Under the pieces are notes generated by a model. That model was not told the origin of the DNA and did no database searches. It saw nothing but the letters and a program-made list of their open reading frames with translations. The position numbers and the translations under genes are program-made. A stretch of 64,000 nucleotides of DNA, taken from positions 124,001-188,000 of the forward strand of contig NZ_CP017259.1 of assembly GCF_001735715.1 (NCBI RefSeq), written 5' to 3'. The stretch is from Formosa sp. Hel3_A1_48. GTDB taxonomy: Bacteria; Bacteroidota; Bacteroidia; Flavobacteriales; Flavobacteriaceae. The stretch's first letter is position 1. Each line of letters begins with the position of its first letter. This document shows, piece by piece, positions 8,918 to 20,408 of the stretch.

Positions 8918-10789
8918 CTATTTTTTTCTACGCTCTTGAGCTGCCTTTTGTTTTTCAGCTTGTTCCATAATCTCAGCCATTTTCTTCTGAAAACGGTTTT
9001 GTTTCTTTGGCTTGGCTTTACTAACATTAATTTTGGCTAATACCTTTTCTTCATCAATAATATAATTTTTGATCACGAGCATTATACCTATACTGATTAG
9101 GTTTGAAACGAAGTAATAAAGACTCAAACCAGAAGCATAATTATTAAAGAAAAACAACATCAGAAGTGGTGAGAAATAGATCATGTATTTCATCATTTTT
9201 GCCATGTCTGGCATTCCTTCTTGGACTGGCTGGTTGGCCATATTCTGACCTGTTGTCATCCGCATGTAAAAGAAAATTGCGATGGATGCAAGAATAGGAA
9301 ACAAACTAATATGATCTCCATAAAATGGAATATTAAAAGGCAACTCTGCTATAGTGTCGTAAGAACTCAAATCTTCAACCCAAAGAAATGGTTTTTGACG
9401 CAACTCAAAAGCTATGGGGAAAAACATAAACAAAGAGTAAAACACAGGTATTTGAAGCAATCCGGGAAGGCAGCCACTTATTGGACTAGCACCTGCCTTG
9501 TTTTGCAAGGCCAATGTTTCTTGTTGGGCCTTCATCTTGTCTTTCTTATGCTTTTGACGAATGGCATCTAACTCAGGTTTTAAAATCTTCATTTTTGCCT
9601 GAGATAAGAATTGTTTGTACTGAACAAATGATAACAAAATTTTGACCATTATAGTCATCACAATAATAGCAATACCATAAGACAAAAAGCTGCTTAACCA
9701 AGCATATAAAGGACTAAATACAGCTTTGTTAATCCACCCAAAAATACCCCATCCAAAAGGAATACTTCCTTCAAGGTTTTTATTGTACTTCTCAAGGACC
9801 TTATTGTAGGTTGGTCCAAAATAGAAATTCATGTCATACGCCAATTCTCCAGCTGCGTAATTGATAGGAAATTTTGTATTGTAGCGCTTGGTATATACCG
9901 TATCAATCGTTTCATCATCAACGAGATCAAAAGAACTTATACGCGCTTTTTTTAGAGGTGAGTCAGGGACCAAGATAGAACTAAAGAAATGCTGTCTGTA
10001 CGAAATCCAAGAAACATTTTCTAAATCTTCTTCGTCCTCACCAGCTTGAGAAAGTTTGCTTGTTTTGTCACCGTCATACTCATAGGATAAGCGGGTGTAC
10101 CTGTTTTCAAATGTAATGCTCTGATCTTGCCGAAGTGCTTTAAGATCCCACTCAAAATTTGCAGCTTGGTTTGAGTTAAAAGTACCGGAAAGGCCTTGAG
10201 AACGCACGGAAAACCCAAGCATATGATCGTTGGGTTTAAGCGTGTAAATATATTCTAAGTATTGGTCCTCCGAAACTTTTAGTTTCATGGATAAAACTGT
10301 GTTATTCCCGTTTGTACTGTAAGATGGCTCAAAGTACAAATCAGAGGTGTTTAATGTTCTATTATCTGCTGTGGAGAAATTCAAATTAAATCGGGCTGTA
10401 CCTTCTTTTACAAGAAAGACTGGTATGGAATCGTAGTTGACAAAAGTTTTAAGCTTTACTTCAGAAATCGCACCACCCTTATTATTAATTTTTAAAGCCA
10501 ATAAATCGTTTTCAAATGTAGTAAAATCGTCTTTAGCTGATGGTAATTCTAACGAATAGGCAAAATCTCCTATTTGACTCTTTTGCTGAGCTAGAGCAAT
10601 ATTTTGATTAGAATCAATAGCTTCAGTTCCAAGGTCAGCCTCTGCGTTTTTGTCTATTTGTTCTTGTTGGGCTTCTTTTGCGGCTAATTGCTCAGGCGTG
10701 GGCTGATTTTGCCATAACATGTACAATAAAATAGCTCCAATGAGTAAAAATCCAATAAGTGAATTTGTATCTAATTTTTTTTCTTCCAT
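8918..10789 (-). CDS. yidC: Membrane protein insertase
   Basis: A 623-residue Oxa1/YidC-family insertase that folds and inserts inner-membrane proteins with or without SecYEG. The order is an N-terminal membrane anchor (residues 10-25), a large periplasmic beta-sandwich domain (about 60-350) and the conserved five-helix membrane core (about 365-590). The core includes the PISGCLPGLLQIP loop and hydrophilic groove. The C-terminus is a basic Lys/Arg/Gln-rich tail typical of Bacteroidota and likely ribosome-contacting. The gene is 45 bases downstream of pyrG in the same direction. Confidence 0.97.
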   Translation of the reverse strand: MEEKKLDTNSLIGFLLIGAILLYMLWQNQPTPEQLAAKEAQQEQIDKNAEADLGTEAIDSNQNIALAQQKSQIGDFAYSLELPSAKDDFTTFENDLLALKINNKGGAISEVKLKTFVNYDSIPVFLVKEGTARFNLNFSTADNRTLNTSDLYFEPSYSTNGNNTVLSMKLKVSEDQYLEYIYTLKPNDHMLGFSVRSQGLSGTFNSNQAANFEWDLKALRQDQSITFENRYTRLSYEYDGDKTSKLSQAGEDEEDLENVSWISYRQHFFSSILVPDSPLKKARISSFDLVDDETIDTVYTKRYNTKFPINYAAGELAYDMNFYFGPTYNKVLEKYNKNLEGSIPFGWGIFGWINKAVFSPLYAWLSSFLSYGIAIIVMTIMVKILLSFVQYKQFLSQAKMKILKPELDAIRQKHKKDKMKAQQETLALQNKAGASPISGCLPGLLQIPVFYSLFMFFPIAFELRQKPFLWVEDLSSYDTIAELPFNIPFYGDHISLFPILASIAIFFYMRMTTGQNMANQPVQEGMPDMAKMMKYMIYFSPLLMLFFFNNYASGLSLYYFVSNLISIGIMLVIKNYIIDEEKVLAKINVSKAKPKKQNRFQKKMAEIMEQAEKQKAAQERRKK

Positions 10790-10834
10790 GATTGGTGATT
10801 TAATTGGTATTGATCTGCCAATTTAAATAATGTT

Positions 10835-12493
<1,659 letters not shown>

Positions 12494-12584
12494 TTAAATT
12501 TTACGAATAAAATTAAGTTGTTTGTGAACAATTTAGTTATTTAATTTTGTTAGCGACAAAAAATTAAAAAACAGAGCGAGTAAG

Positions 12585-13517
12585 CTATTTGATAGCAACT
12601 AACTCAACGTCAAAGATCAAATTAGCATTAGGAGGTATTACACCACCAGCACCTTGGCTTCCATAGGCCAACGCACTTGGAATAACAAACCTAGCTTTTT
12701 CGCCAACGTGAAGTAAAGCGATACCTTCATCCCATCCAGCAATTACCTGCCCGACTCCAAGAGTAAATTCAATGGGATCATTTCTTTTGTACGACGAATC
12801 AAAAACAGTTCCATCAGCTAATTGCCCTTTGTAATGCACAGATACTATATCGTTTTTATGAGCTTTTTTTCCTTCTCTTTGCTGTAAAATTTGATAGCGG
12901 AGACCACTTTCAGTTTTATTAAAACCGTTTGCTAATTTTTCAATTTGAGCCTCAATAGCAGCTTTTTCTTCATCAATCCTTTTAGCACGTGACCCCTCAA
13001 AAGTTCTAAAGGCCTCTATGGCGTTAAACGTTTCAGCCTCAGCACCAACTGCTAAAATCTCTAGAGAGTCTAAAGAATCGCCTTGTGCGATGCTGTCCAC
13101 TACAGACTGGCCCTCAATGGTTTTACCAAAAACAGTATGTTTACCATCTAACCATGGTGTTGGAACGTGAGTAATGAAAAATTGACTACCATTAGTGCCA
13201 GGACCTGCATTAGCCATAGATAAAATTCCCGGTTGATTGTGCTTAAGCTCTGGGTGAAACTCATCATCGAATTTATAACCTGGATTACCCGTCCCGGTGC
13301 CCTGAGGACATCCACCTTGAATCATAAAGTCTGGAATAACACGGTGAAAATTTAAGCCGTTGTAATAAGGTTGACCTTGTTTTCTAACTGCATTTTCTAA
13401 GTTTCCTTGAGCGAGTGCAACAAAGTTACCTACTGTTCCAGGTGTTTTTTGATACTCTAAACTTACTAAGATTTCTCCTTTTGAAGTTGTGAATTTGGCA
13501 TAAAGACCGTCTTGCAT
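12585..13517 (-). CDS. Dual-family peptidyl-prolyl isomerase (cyclophilin-FKBP fusion, CFBP type)
   Basis: A 310-residue protein fusing two unrelated prolyl isomerase folds. Residues 5-160 are a cyclophilin. Its active-site set is [13 protein letters not shown] (Arg59, Phe64, Gln67), then GSQFFIT and the late WLDGKH. After a charged linker, residues 215-310 are an FKBP domain with [21 protein letters not shown], the [15 protein letters not shown] loop and FDVELV. Both active sites look intact. No signal peptide is seen, so it should be cytosolic. Such CFBP immunophilins are known from flavobacteria and a few other lineages. A TACATTTG -7 box lies upstream. Confidence 0.95.
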   Translation of the reverse strand: MQDGLYAKFTTSKGEILVSLEYQKTPGTVGNFVALAQGNLENAVRKQGQPYYNGLNFHRVIPDFMIQGGCPQGTGTGNPGYKFDDEFHPELKHNQPGILSMANAGPGTNGSQFFITHVPTPWLDGKHTVFGKTIEGQSVVDSIAQGDSLDSLEILAVGAEAETFNAIEAFRTFEGSRAKRIDEEKAAIEAQIEKLANGFNKTESGLRYQILQQREGKKAHKNDIVSVHYKGQLADGTVFDSSYKRNDPIEFTLGVGQVIAGWDEGIALLHVGEKARFVIPSALAYGSQGAGGVIPPNANLIFDVELVAIK

Positions 13518-13551
13518 TTGTTTTAGATTTTTTGTTTAATTTTTAAAAAAG

Positions 13552-13559
13552 CAAATGTA
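13552..13559 (-). promoter_or_regulatory. Candidate promoter of the cyclophilin-FKBP gene, -7 box
   Basis: TACATTTG on the minus strand matches TAnnTTTG and ends 34 bases before the ATG, in the 77-base gap after recQ. The -33 TTG is not evident. Confidence 0.45.
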
Positions 13560-13594
13560 AGGAGGTTTTAAAAAAGAAAGAAATTTATGAAAGA

Positions 13595-15787
13595 TTAGTT
13601 GGCTACTTCACTAAAAAATTTGATTCGGTACAGACGGAGTTCCTCATCGTCATAATCCCCATCAAATTCTTCGATGGCAGCTTCAATATCGTCTGTATCA
13701 GATTCCATGAAGTACTCATGAATTTCTTCTTGCTGGTCTTCGTCCAATACCTCATCGACCCAATAATTAATATTCAACTTAGTTCCGGAAAAAACAATAG
13801 ATTCTAATTCCTTTATAAACTCATTCATTTCCATTCCTTTAGCGGTAGAAATGTCTGTAAAAGGCAATTTTCGATCGATATTTTGAATAATATAAAGCTT
13901 TAAAGAAGAATTTGATCCCGTAGATTTAATAACCAAATCCTCGACTCTAGTAATGTCATTTTCCTTAACATATGCATCAATTAGGGCAACAAAATCTCGT
14001 CCGTAGCGCTTGGCCTTACCCTCACCAACTCCGTGAATATTTTGCAGCTCTTCAATGGATATTGGGTATTTGAGTGCCATATCTTCAAGTGATGGATCTT
14101 GAAAAATCGCAAATGGAGGTACTCCTATTATTTTTGCACTTGATTTTCTTAAATCTTTAAGCATGCGAAACAAAGTCTGATCAGTTTGGGTTTTTGGTAA
14201 CTTACCATAGACCCCCGTCGATTGGTTAGAATAGTTGTGGTCCTCAGTCATTTTAAATGACTTTGGCGCTTTCAGATACTCAAGCCCGCTATTTAAAATT
14301 TTAACTACACCATATGATTCAATATCCTTTTTTAGTAGCCCTGATACCAAAACTTGCCTAACAAGAGCCATCCAATAATCAACGTCTTTGGATTTACCAC
14401 AACCAAAAAAGGCTTGTTCATTAGTTTTATGTGATAAAATTAATGCATTCTCTTCACCAATAATTACCTTGACTAAATCTTTTATCTTGTATTTTTCTTT
14501 GGTTTGCTGCACTGTGTTAAGCAACAGAACAACATGATCTTTAGCTTCAACTTGGGGCTTAGGATAACGCGCATTGTCATCCATATCTCCTCCATCTCCG
14601 CTATAGTTGTCAAATTCTTCTCCGAAATAATGTAGAATAAATTTTCTTCGAGATATAGAAGTTTCGGCTAATGCCACCACTTCTTGGAGTAAAGCAAAAC
14701 CAATTTCTTGCTCTGCTACGGGCTTACCCGACATGAATTTTTCTAATTTTTCAATATCTTTATATGCATAGTATGCAAGACAGTGTCCCTCACCCCCATC
14801 ACGTCCAGCACGGCCCGTTTCTTGATAATAGCTTTCTATACTTTTTGGAATATCATGATGTATGACAAAGCGTACATCGGGTTTATCAATACCCATACCA
14901 AATGCAATTGTGGCGACTATAACATCTACATCTTCCATTAAAAACATATCTTGATGTTTTGATCGAGTTTTAGCATCTAGACCAGCATGATAAGGGAGTG
15001 CTTTTATTTGGTTGACTTGTAGAATCTGCGCTAATTCTTCAACTCGCTTTCTACTCAAACAATATACTATGCCGGATTTCCCTTCGTTTTGTTTAACAAA
15101 ACGTATAATATCATTATCCACCTGACTAGTCTTGGGAACAATTTCATAATAAAGATTGGGTCGATTGAAGGAAGCTTTGAATGTCTTAGCGTCTGTAATT
15201 GATAAATTTTTAAGAATATCTTCTTGAACCTTGGGGGTTGCAGTTGCTGTCAATCCTATTATGGGAACATCATCGCCAATGTGCTGAACTATCTGTCTTA
15301 AATTTCGATATTCTGGCCTGAAGTCGTGCCCCCATTCACTAATGCAATGGGCTTCGTCAACAGCCATGAAGGAGATTTTTTGATTTCTTAAAAACTCCTT
15401 GTTGTCCTCCTTAGCTAATGATTCTGGTGCGACGTATAATAATTTTGTTGTACCAGCTTCAATATCGGACTTTACTTGTTTAATCTCGGTTTTGTTAAGC
15501 GAGGAATTAAGCACATGAGCAACACCTTGGCTTTCAGAGACCCCTCGAATGGCATCCACTTGATTCTTCATCAGCGCAATAAGAGGTGAAACAACAATGG
15601 CTGTACCGTCTTGCATAAGCGCCGGTAGTTGATAACACAACGATTTGCCGCCACCAGTTGGCATAATTGCAAATGTATGTTGGCGAGACATTATACTTTG
15701 AATAACTTGTTCTTGAAGCCCTTTAAACTGATTAAAGCCAAAATAATTTTTTAAAGCTTTGTGAAGATGTTCGGAAGATGTATTCAT
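13595..15787 (-). CDS. recQ: ATP-dependent DNA helicase RecQ
   Basis: A 730-residue superfamily 2 helicase that unwinds DNA 3' to 5' in recombinational repair. In order: motif I ([14 protein letters not shown]), motif II with the RecQ-specific loop ([15 protein letters not shown]), helicase C with [14 protein letters not shown] and the [10 protein letters not shown] motif VI, an RQC region (about 380-520), and an HRDC domain (about 535-610). A further 120-residue acidic C-terminal extension is typical of Bacteroidota RecQ. The gene is divergent from kdsD across a 140-base intergenic region. Confidence 0.96.
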   Translation of the reverse strand: MNTSSEHLHKALKNYFGFNQFKGLQEQVIQSIMSRQHTFAIMPTGGGKSLCYQLPALMQDGTAIVVSPLIALMKNQVDAIRGVSESQGVAHVLNSSLNKTEIKQVKSDIEAGTTKLLYVAPESLAKEDNKEFLRNQKISFMAVDEAHCISEWGHDFRPEYRNLRQIVQHIGDDVPIIGLTATATPKVQEDILKNLSITDAKTFKASFNRPNLYYEIVPKTSQVDNDIIRFVKQNEGKSGIVYCLSRKRVEELAQILQVNQIKALPYHAGLDAKTRSKHQDMFLMEDVDVIVATIAFGMGIDKPDVRFVIHHDIPKSIESYYQETGRAGRDGGEGHCLAYYAYKDIEKLEKFMSGKPVAEQEIGFALLQEVVALAETSISRRKFILHYFGEEFDNYSGDGGDMDDNARYPKPQVEAKDHVVLLLNTVQQTKEKYKIKDLVKVIIGEENALILSHKTNEQAFFGCGKSKDVDYWMALVRQVLVSGLLKKDIESYGVVKILNSGLEYLKAPKSFKMTEDHNYSNQSTGVYGKLPKTQTDQTLFRMLKDLRKSSAKIIGVPPFAIFQDPSLEDMALKYPISIEELQNIHGVGEGKAKRYGRDFVALIDAYVKENDITRVEDLVIKSTGSNSSLKLYIIQNIDRKLPFTDISTAKGMEMNEFIKELESIVFSGTKLNINYWVDEVLDEDQQEEIHEYFMESDTDDIEAAIEEFDGDYDDEELRLYRIKFFSEVAN

Positions 15788-15877
15788 TAAAATATTTAAA
15801 TCGGTAAATGGATCAACAGTATAATAAAAAGTTAACTTGTATTAAAAATAATGATTATCCACTAATTTTTTGTTTTT

Positions 15878-15908
15878 TTGCAATCCAATTCTAAGATAAC
15901 TATATTTA
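15878..15908 (+). promoter_or_regulatory. Promoter of the kdsD-tatC unit
   Basis: TTG at 15878-15880, a 20-base spacer and TATATTTA at 15901-15908 fit the Bacteroidota sigma-A pattern apart from the last base. Predicted transcription begins about 15 bases before the ATG at 15928. Confidence 0.55.
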
Positions 15909-15927
15909 CTGTACTACACAATAAATT

Positions 15928-16902
15928 ATGAAAACTTTAATATCTAAAAGCGTGATTATTGAAGCAGCAAAACGGTCTATTTCTGAACAAGGAGATGCAA
16001 TAAAAAATATCGTTAATTTTCTCGACGATTCATTTGCTGAGGCTGTAGAACTAATTCTTAAATCAAATGGGCGTGTCATAATTACAGGGATTGGTAAAAG
16101 TGCAATTATTGCCAACAAAATCGTAGCTACACTAAACTCCACAGGAACACCTTCGATCTTTATGCATGCAGCTGACGCTATTCACGGAGATCTAGGCTTG
16201 GTACAAAAAAAGGATATTATTATTTGTATATCCAAAAGTGGAAATACACCTGAAATTAAAGTGCTAGTGCCCTTACTCAAACGAGCAGGAAACCCGCTGA
16301 TTGCCATCACGGGAAATAAAAATTCATTTCTTGGAGAAGAATCTGATTTTATATTTAATTCCTATGTAGATAAAGAAGTTTGCCCAAATAACTTAGCACC
16401 AACAACAAGCACTACCGCTCAATTAGTAATTGGTGATGCTTTAGCGGTTTGTTTGTTACAAATGAGAGATTTTTCGAGCGATGATTTTGCAAAATACCAC
16501 CCAGGTGGAGCGCTTGGAAAAAAGTTATTTCTTACCGTAAGAGACCTTGCCATGAATAATGAAAAACCAAATGTTGGACTAAATTCAAACATCAAAGACG
16601 TTATAATCGAAATTTCCGAGAAGCGACTTGGTGTAAGTGCAGTTGTAGAACAAAATAAAATTAAGGGAATAATTACGGATGGTGATTTAAGAAGAATGTT
16701 GGCAAAGACTGAAAACTTTACTAATTTATCCGCCATCGATATTATGACCAAGAACCCCAAGTCAATAGACATCAACGCCATGGCAGTAGATGCCATGCAA
16801 TTGATGGAAAAACATGAAATCACTCAACTACTTGTTACGGATAACGAAATGTACGCTGGGGTCGTTCACCTTCATGACCTAATGAAAGAAGGAATATTGT
16901 AA
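15928..16902 (+). CDS. kdsD: KpsF/GutQ-family arabinose-5-phosphate isomerase
   Basis: A 324-residue enzyme of the family that interconverts ribulose-5-phosphate and arabinose-5-phosphate, the first step toward Kdo for LPS. An N-terminal SIS sugar-isomerase domain (about 35-175) has GIGKSAIIANK (from residue 54), SKSGNTPE and the HPGGALGKKL motif. Two CBS domains follow (about 205-324) and probably regulate activity. It is followed two bases later by tatC. Full length for the family; the physiological product is assigned by homology. Confidence 0.93.
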   Translation: MKTLISKSVIIEAAKRSISEQGDAIKNIVNFLDDSFAEAVELILKSNGRVIITGIGKSAIIANKIVATLNSTGTPSIFMHAADAIHGDLGLVQKKDIIICISKSGNTPEIKVLVPLLKRAGNPLIAITGNKNSFLGEESDFIFNSYVDKEVCPNNLAPTTSTTAQLVIGDALAVCLLQMRDFSSDDFAKYHPGGALGKKLFLTVRDLAMNNEKPNVGLNSNIKDVIIEISEKRLGVSAVVEQNKIKGIITDGDLRRMLAKTENFTNLSAIDIMTKNPKSIDINAMAVDAMQLMEKHEITQLLVTDNEMYAGVVHLHDLMKEGIL

Positions 16903-16904
16903 TC

Positions 16905-17708
16905 ATGACACAGGAAAAAGAAATGTCATTCCTTGATCATCTTGAAGAACTAAGATGGCACATTATTCGTTCTACCATTGCTATTATTTCAGCAGCAACA
17001 CTTGCCTTTTTAGGCAAAAGTTTTTTGTTTGATGTTATCATTTTCGGCCCCACAAAACCAGATTTTTTTACATACGACATGCTTTGCAATGCTTCAAATC
17101 TTATTGGCTATGACAGCTTTTGTGATACCGTTTTTGATTTTGAAGTTCAAAGCCGAACAATGGCTGGGCAATTTTCTGCTCACATATGGACGTCTATAAC
17201 ATTTGGTTTTATTTTGGCTTTCCCCTATGTATTGTATGAGTTTTGGAAATTTATAAGCCCAGGGCTTTATACAAAAGAACGCAAACACTCCAGAGGATTT
17301 TTATTTTTTTCATCGGTACTATTTTTTATTGGTGTTCTTTTTGGATATTATGTAATATGCCCGTTATCTATTAATTTCTTGGGGACTTACAGTGTAGCAA
17401 ATCAAGTTCATAATGATTTTGATTTAAATTCTTATATCGGTCTTGTTCGGGCTTCGGTTTTAGCCTCAGGATTTATTTTTGAATTGCCTATCGTCATATA
17501 CTTTTTAACCAAAATTGGTTTGGTTACACCAGCATTTTTAAAGAAAAACCGAAAATACGCCTTGGTAATTGTTCTCATTCTTGCGGCAATCATCACTCCG
17601 CCAGATGTCGCTAGTCAAATTATTGTTGCAATACCGGTTATAATACTTTATCAATTCAGTATTCTTATTTCAAAAATTGTCATTAAAAAACAAAAACGTC
17701 AATCATGA
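16905..17708 (+). CDS. tatC: Sec-independent translocase subunit TatC
   Basis: A 267-residue polytopic inner-membrane protein with six membrane segments. It begins with the family signature FLDHLEELRWHI, which forms the twin-arginine signal-peptide receptor site, and carries the FGFILAFPYVLYEFWKFI segment. TatC recognises RR signal peptides and, with TatA-type subunits encoded elsewhere, exports folded proteins. The periplasmic loop after helix 1 is longer than in E. coli. Its last four bases overlap the next gene, so the genes are coupled. Confidence 0.96.
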   Translation: MTQEKEMSFLDHLEELRWHIIRSTIAIISAATLAFLGKSFLFDVIIFGPTKPDFFTYDMLCNASNLIGYDSFCDTVFDFEVQSRTMAGQFSAHIWTSITFGFILAFPYVLYEFWKFISPGLYTKERKHSRGFLFFSSVLFFIGVLFGYYVICPLSINFLGTYSVANQVHNDFDLNSYIGLVRASVLASGFIFELPIVIYFLTKIGLVTPAFLKKNRKYALVIVLILAAIITPPDVASQIIVAIPVIILYQFSILISKIVIKKQKRQS

Positions 17709-18046
17709 GCAATCCTGTAGAAGAATTCAATAGTTACAGAGAGAAAATGAACACTCATATTCTAGCTGACAACAATACTGTTATAAAACGTATTTTTAAT
17801 TTGGACACAAAAGCCTTTCATGAAGGTGCATTAGATGTTCCTACAAAAGAGCTGTTAGGACTGGTTGCCTCTGCTGTTCTGCGTTGCGATGATTGTATAA
17901 AATACCACCTAGAGAAATGCCATAAAGAAGGTTTGTCAAGAGCACAAATAGTTGAAGCCTTGAGTATTTCCACGCTGATCGGGGGCACAATTATGATTCC
18001 GCATTTAAGGCGTGCATATGAATTTCTTGAAGCATTAGAAGCTTAA
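17705..18046 (+). CDS. AhpD-like carboxymuconolactone-decarboxylase-family protein
   Basis: A 113-residue alpha-helical protein with the CMD/AhpD redox motif CDDCIKYHLEKC, i.e. CxxC followed by His. In AhpD this Cys pair is a thiol relay for peroxide reduction. Here the partner is unknown. It overlaps the tatC stop (ATGA) and precedes lptB by 41 bases, so it belongs to this envelope-related operon, perhaps with a redox housekeeping role (inference). Confidence 0.9.
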   Translation: MSNPVEEFNSYREKMNTHILADNNTVIKRIFNLDTKAFHEGALDVPTKELLGLVASAVLRCDDCIKYHLEKCHKEGLSRAQIVEALSISTLIGGTIMIPHLRRAYEFLEALEA

Positions 18047-18087
18047 GCTAACAGATTTAATTATATTTACAATCGTAAAAGAAAACA

Positions 18088-18828
18088 ATGAAGCTAAGTG
18101 TTCAAAACCTGATGAAATCCTACAGCGGCCGTAAAGTCGTTAAGGATGTTTCATTTGAAGTGAAACAAGGGGAAATTGTTGGCCTTTTAGGGCCTAACGG
18201 CGCTGGAAAGACCACTTCATTTTACATGACAGTTGGACTCATAAAGCCCAATGGTGGATCTATTTTTCTAGACAATAAAGAGATTACTAACTACCCAATG
18301 TACAAAAGAGCTCAAAGTGGAATTGGTTATCTTGCTCAAGAAGCTTCTGTATTTCGAAAACTAAGTATTGAGGATAATATTTTGAGCGTATTGCAAATGA
18401 CCAAACTATCCAAAAAAGAGCAGCTTGAAAAAATGGAATCTCTTATTGAAGAATTTGGACTTTCCCATATTCGAAAAAACAGAGGTGATTTGCTTTCTGG
18501 CGGGGAACGACGTCGTACAGAAATAGCACGTGCTTTGGCAACAGACCCAAGCTTTATTCTTCTAGACGAGCCTTTTGCTGGGGTTGATCCTGTGGCTGTT
18601 GAAGATATCCAACGCATTGTAGCACGACTCACTGAAAAAAATATCGGCATTCTCATAACCGACCATAATGTTCAAGAAACCTTGGCAATTACCGACCGTA
18701 CGTATCTTATGTTTGAAGGGAGTATTCTCAAAGCAGGGGATCCCGAAACTTTAGCTAGTGATGAAATGGTACGTAAAGTGTATTTAGGGCAAAATTTTGA
18801 ATTAAGAAAAAAGAAATTAGAGTTTTAA
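18088..18828 (+). CDS. lptB: LPS export ABC transporter ATPase
   Basis: A 246-residue ATPase with Walker [10 protein letters not shown], signature [15 protein letters not shown], Walker [14 protein letters not shown] and the switch His in ITDHNV. The ERRR signature and FAGVDP are characteristic of LptB, which powers extraction of LPS from the inner membrane through LptFG to the Lpt bridge. LptFG are not in this window. It follows kdsD and tatC on the same strand and overlaps the convergent TerC gene by four bases, leaving no room for an intergenic terminator. Confidence 0.95.
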   Translation: MKLSVQNLMKSYSGRKVVKDVSFEVKQGEIVGLLGPNGAGKTTSFYMTVGLIKPNGGSIFLDNKEITNYPMYKRAQSGIGYLAQEASVFRKLSIEDNILSVLQMTKLSKKEQLEKMESLIEEFGLSHIRKNRGDLLSGGERRRTEIARALATDPSFILLDEPFAGVDPVAVEDIQRIVARLTEKNIGILITDHNVQETLAITDRTYLMFEGSILKAGDPETLASDEMVRKVYLGQNFELRKKKLEF

Positions 18829-19601
18829 CCTTCCTTTTTTTTTCTGCTTTGAGCATTAATTATTTTTTTTTGATATCGCCCTTGTACAATATCTATAAGC
18901 ACTAAAATAACAATGACAAAATAGAATGTTGTCTTGCTCATTGGTACAATTTCTTCACCGAAAAGCTTGAGGTGAGCCAAGTGACCTCCCTCTGTTAGTA
19001 ACATAATACCCACTATAAATAGAATAAATAGACCCAAAACCTCATACATTCTATTTTTTGTCAAGAAATCTGTTACCTTTTCAGATAACCAAATCATCAA
19101 CAACCCCCCAATAACTATAGCTGTAGTCATGATCCACAAAACATCTGTTAGCGCCATTGCACTAAGGATTGAATCAAAAGAAAAAACAACATTCATCACG
19201 ACGATCATAGTTATGATTTTAGATACAGAGCTTTTAGATTCCGAGGAACTAACTGAGAAATCTTGAAAACTCACCATATGCCATATTTCTTTCATGGCTG
19301 TAAACACAATAAAAACACCCCCAATTAATACAATAATACTGTGTATATTAAAATGTCCTTCGATCACATTTTCAAATGGGATATGCAACACTGGATCTTG
19401 AAAGTAACCTATGAGTTTAACCAATACAAAAAGCAATACAATTCGAAAGATAATAGCCAATCCAATTCCCATTTTTCGGACATAGGATTGACGCTCAATG
19501 GGCGCTTTTTTACTTTCTAATGAGATGTACAATAAGTTGTCAAATCCCAATACAGCTTGAAGCATTACAAGCATCAGTAGGGTTATTATATTGTCAAGCA
19601 T
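18825..19601 (-). CDS. TerC-family integral membrane protein
   Basis: A 258-residue protein with about seven membrane helices. The family motif [10 protein letters not shown] near residue 19 and its counterpart [12 protein letters not shown] near residue 142 contribute acidic residues inside the membrane. TerC-type proteins have been linked to tellurite resistance and, more recently, to manganese export/metalation of exported proteins. The ion for this copy is not known. It starts inside the 3' end of pssA (8-base overlap), so the two are translationally coupled. Confidence 0.88.
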   Translation of the reverse strand: MLDNIITLLMLVMLQAVLGFDNLLYISLESKKAPIERQSYVRKMGIGLAIIFRIVLLFVLVKLIGYFQDPVLHIPFENVIEGHFNIHSIIVLIGGVFIVFTAMKEIWHMVSFQDFSVSSSESKSSVSKIITMIVVMNVVFSFDSILSAMALTDVLWIMTTAIVIGGLLMIWLSEKVTDFLTKNRMYEVLGLFILFIVGIMLLTEGGHLAHLKLFGEEIVPMSKTTFYFVIVILVLIDIVQGRYQKKIINAQSRKKKEG

Positions 19602-20298
19602 TTTTCGGTGGATTTATTAGAGAGAGCATAATATAAAAAATTATGATTAATGGAATACCCGCAAATTTAAAGAGAATCAAGGCCACAAGTGAAAAAATAA
19701 TTAAAATATATTTTGAAGCATTTTCCGAAAAATTCCAAGTCTTAAATTTAAGCGCAATTAACTTAACTGGCGCATTCAACAAAAATGAGCTTAGTAGAGT
19801 CACTACAACTAAGAAAAAAGGATTTAAAATAAGTGCATTGTACGAATCGCTGTTTTGGTAATCTAGTACAAGGGGTAAACTCATTATAAGTAGTGCATTT
19901 GCAGGAGTGGGAAGCCCAATAAAAAATTGGGATTGCTCAGTGGAAATATTAAACTTTGCTAATCTGTATGCAGAACACAACAAAACCAAAAGCCCAAGAT
20001 AAGGTAAAAAACAGTTAGCATCTTGCCAAGGTAAAATAGACAGTTCTATTAGATTAACTAAGACCAATGCAGGTACTAATCCACTAGTCACTAAATCAGC
20101 AAGAGAATCCAATTGAAGTCCCATTTCAGATGATACATTCAACTTTCGCGCTAAAAAGCCATCAAAAAAATCAAAGAAAATTCCGAAAAAAACAAAAAGA
20201 GCGGCTGTTGATAAATCTCCTTTGACAGCAAAGATAACAGCAATACCTCCAGACAATAAGTTGAGTAATGTAATGAAATTAGGCACAAATGCTTTCAA
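19594..20298 (-). CDS. pssA: CDP-diacylglycerol-serine O-phosphatidyltransferase
   Basis: A 234-residue membrane enzyme making phosphatidylserine, precursor of phosphatidylethanolamine. The CDP-alcohol phosphotransferase motif D-G-x2-A-R-x8-G-x3-D-x3-D is seen as FDGFLARKLNVSSEMGLQLD followed by SLAD. Seven or so hydrophobic helices follow. The N-terminus NFITLLNLLSGGIAV is typical of PssA. The motif cannot exclude another CDP-alcohol transferase, but the hydrophobic pattern and N-terminus fit the serine enzyme. Divergent from the PorV-like gene. Confidence 0.92.
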   Translation of the reverse strand: MKAFVPNFITLLNLLSGGIAVIFAVKGDLSTAALFVFFGIFFDFFDGFLARKLNVSSEMGLQLDSLADLVTSGLVPALVLVNLIELSILPWQDANCFLPYLGLLVLLCSAYRLAKFNISTEQSQFFIGLPTPANALLIMSLPLVLDYQNSDSYNALILNPFFLVVVTLLSSFLLNAPVKLIALKFKTWNFSENASKYILIIFSLVALILFKFAGIPLIIIFYIMLSLINPPKNA

Positions 20299-20332
20299 AT
20301 CGAATAATATTTATTTAGTAAAAATAATAAAC

Positions 20333-20340
20333 TATTTTTG
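20333..20340 (+). promoter_or_regulatory. Candidate promoter of the PorV-like gene, -7 box
   Basis: TATTTTTG is an exact TAnnTTTG match in the 110-base divergent gap. At the expected -33 distance the sequence is TTA rather than TTG. It implies a leader of about 60 bases. Confidence 0.45.
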
Positions 20341-20408
20341 TTTCGCACTAGTAAAAGACAATATCAACTGTAAATTATAGTTTTTATAATAACCCATAAG
20401 ACAAGACA

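Noticed and set aside
16419-16823. 134-residue minus-strand open frame
   Set aside because: Shadow of the kdsD-type isomerase coding sequence on the opposite strand.
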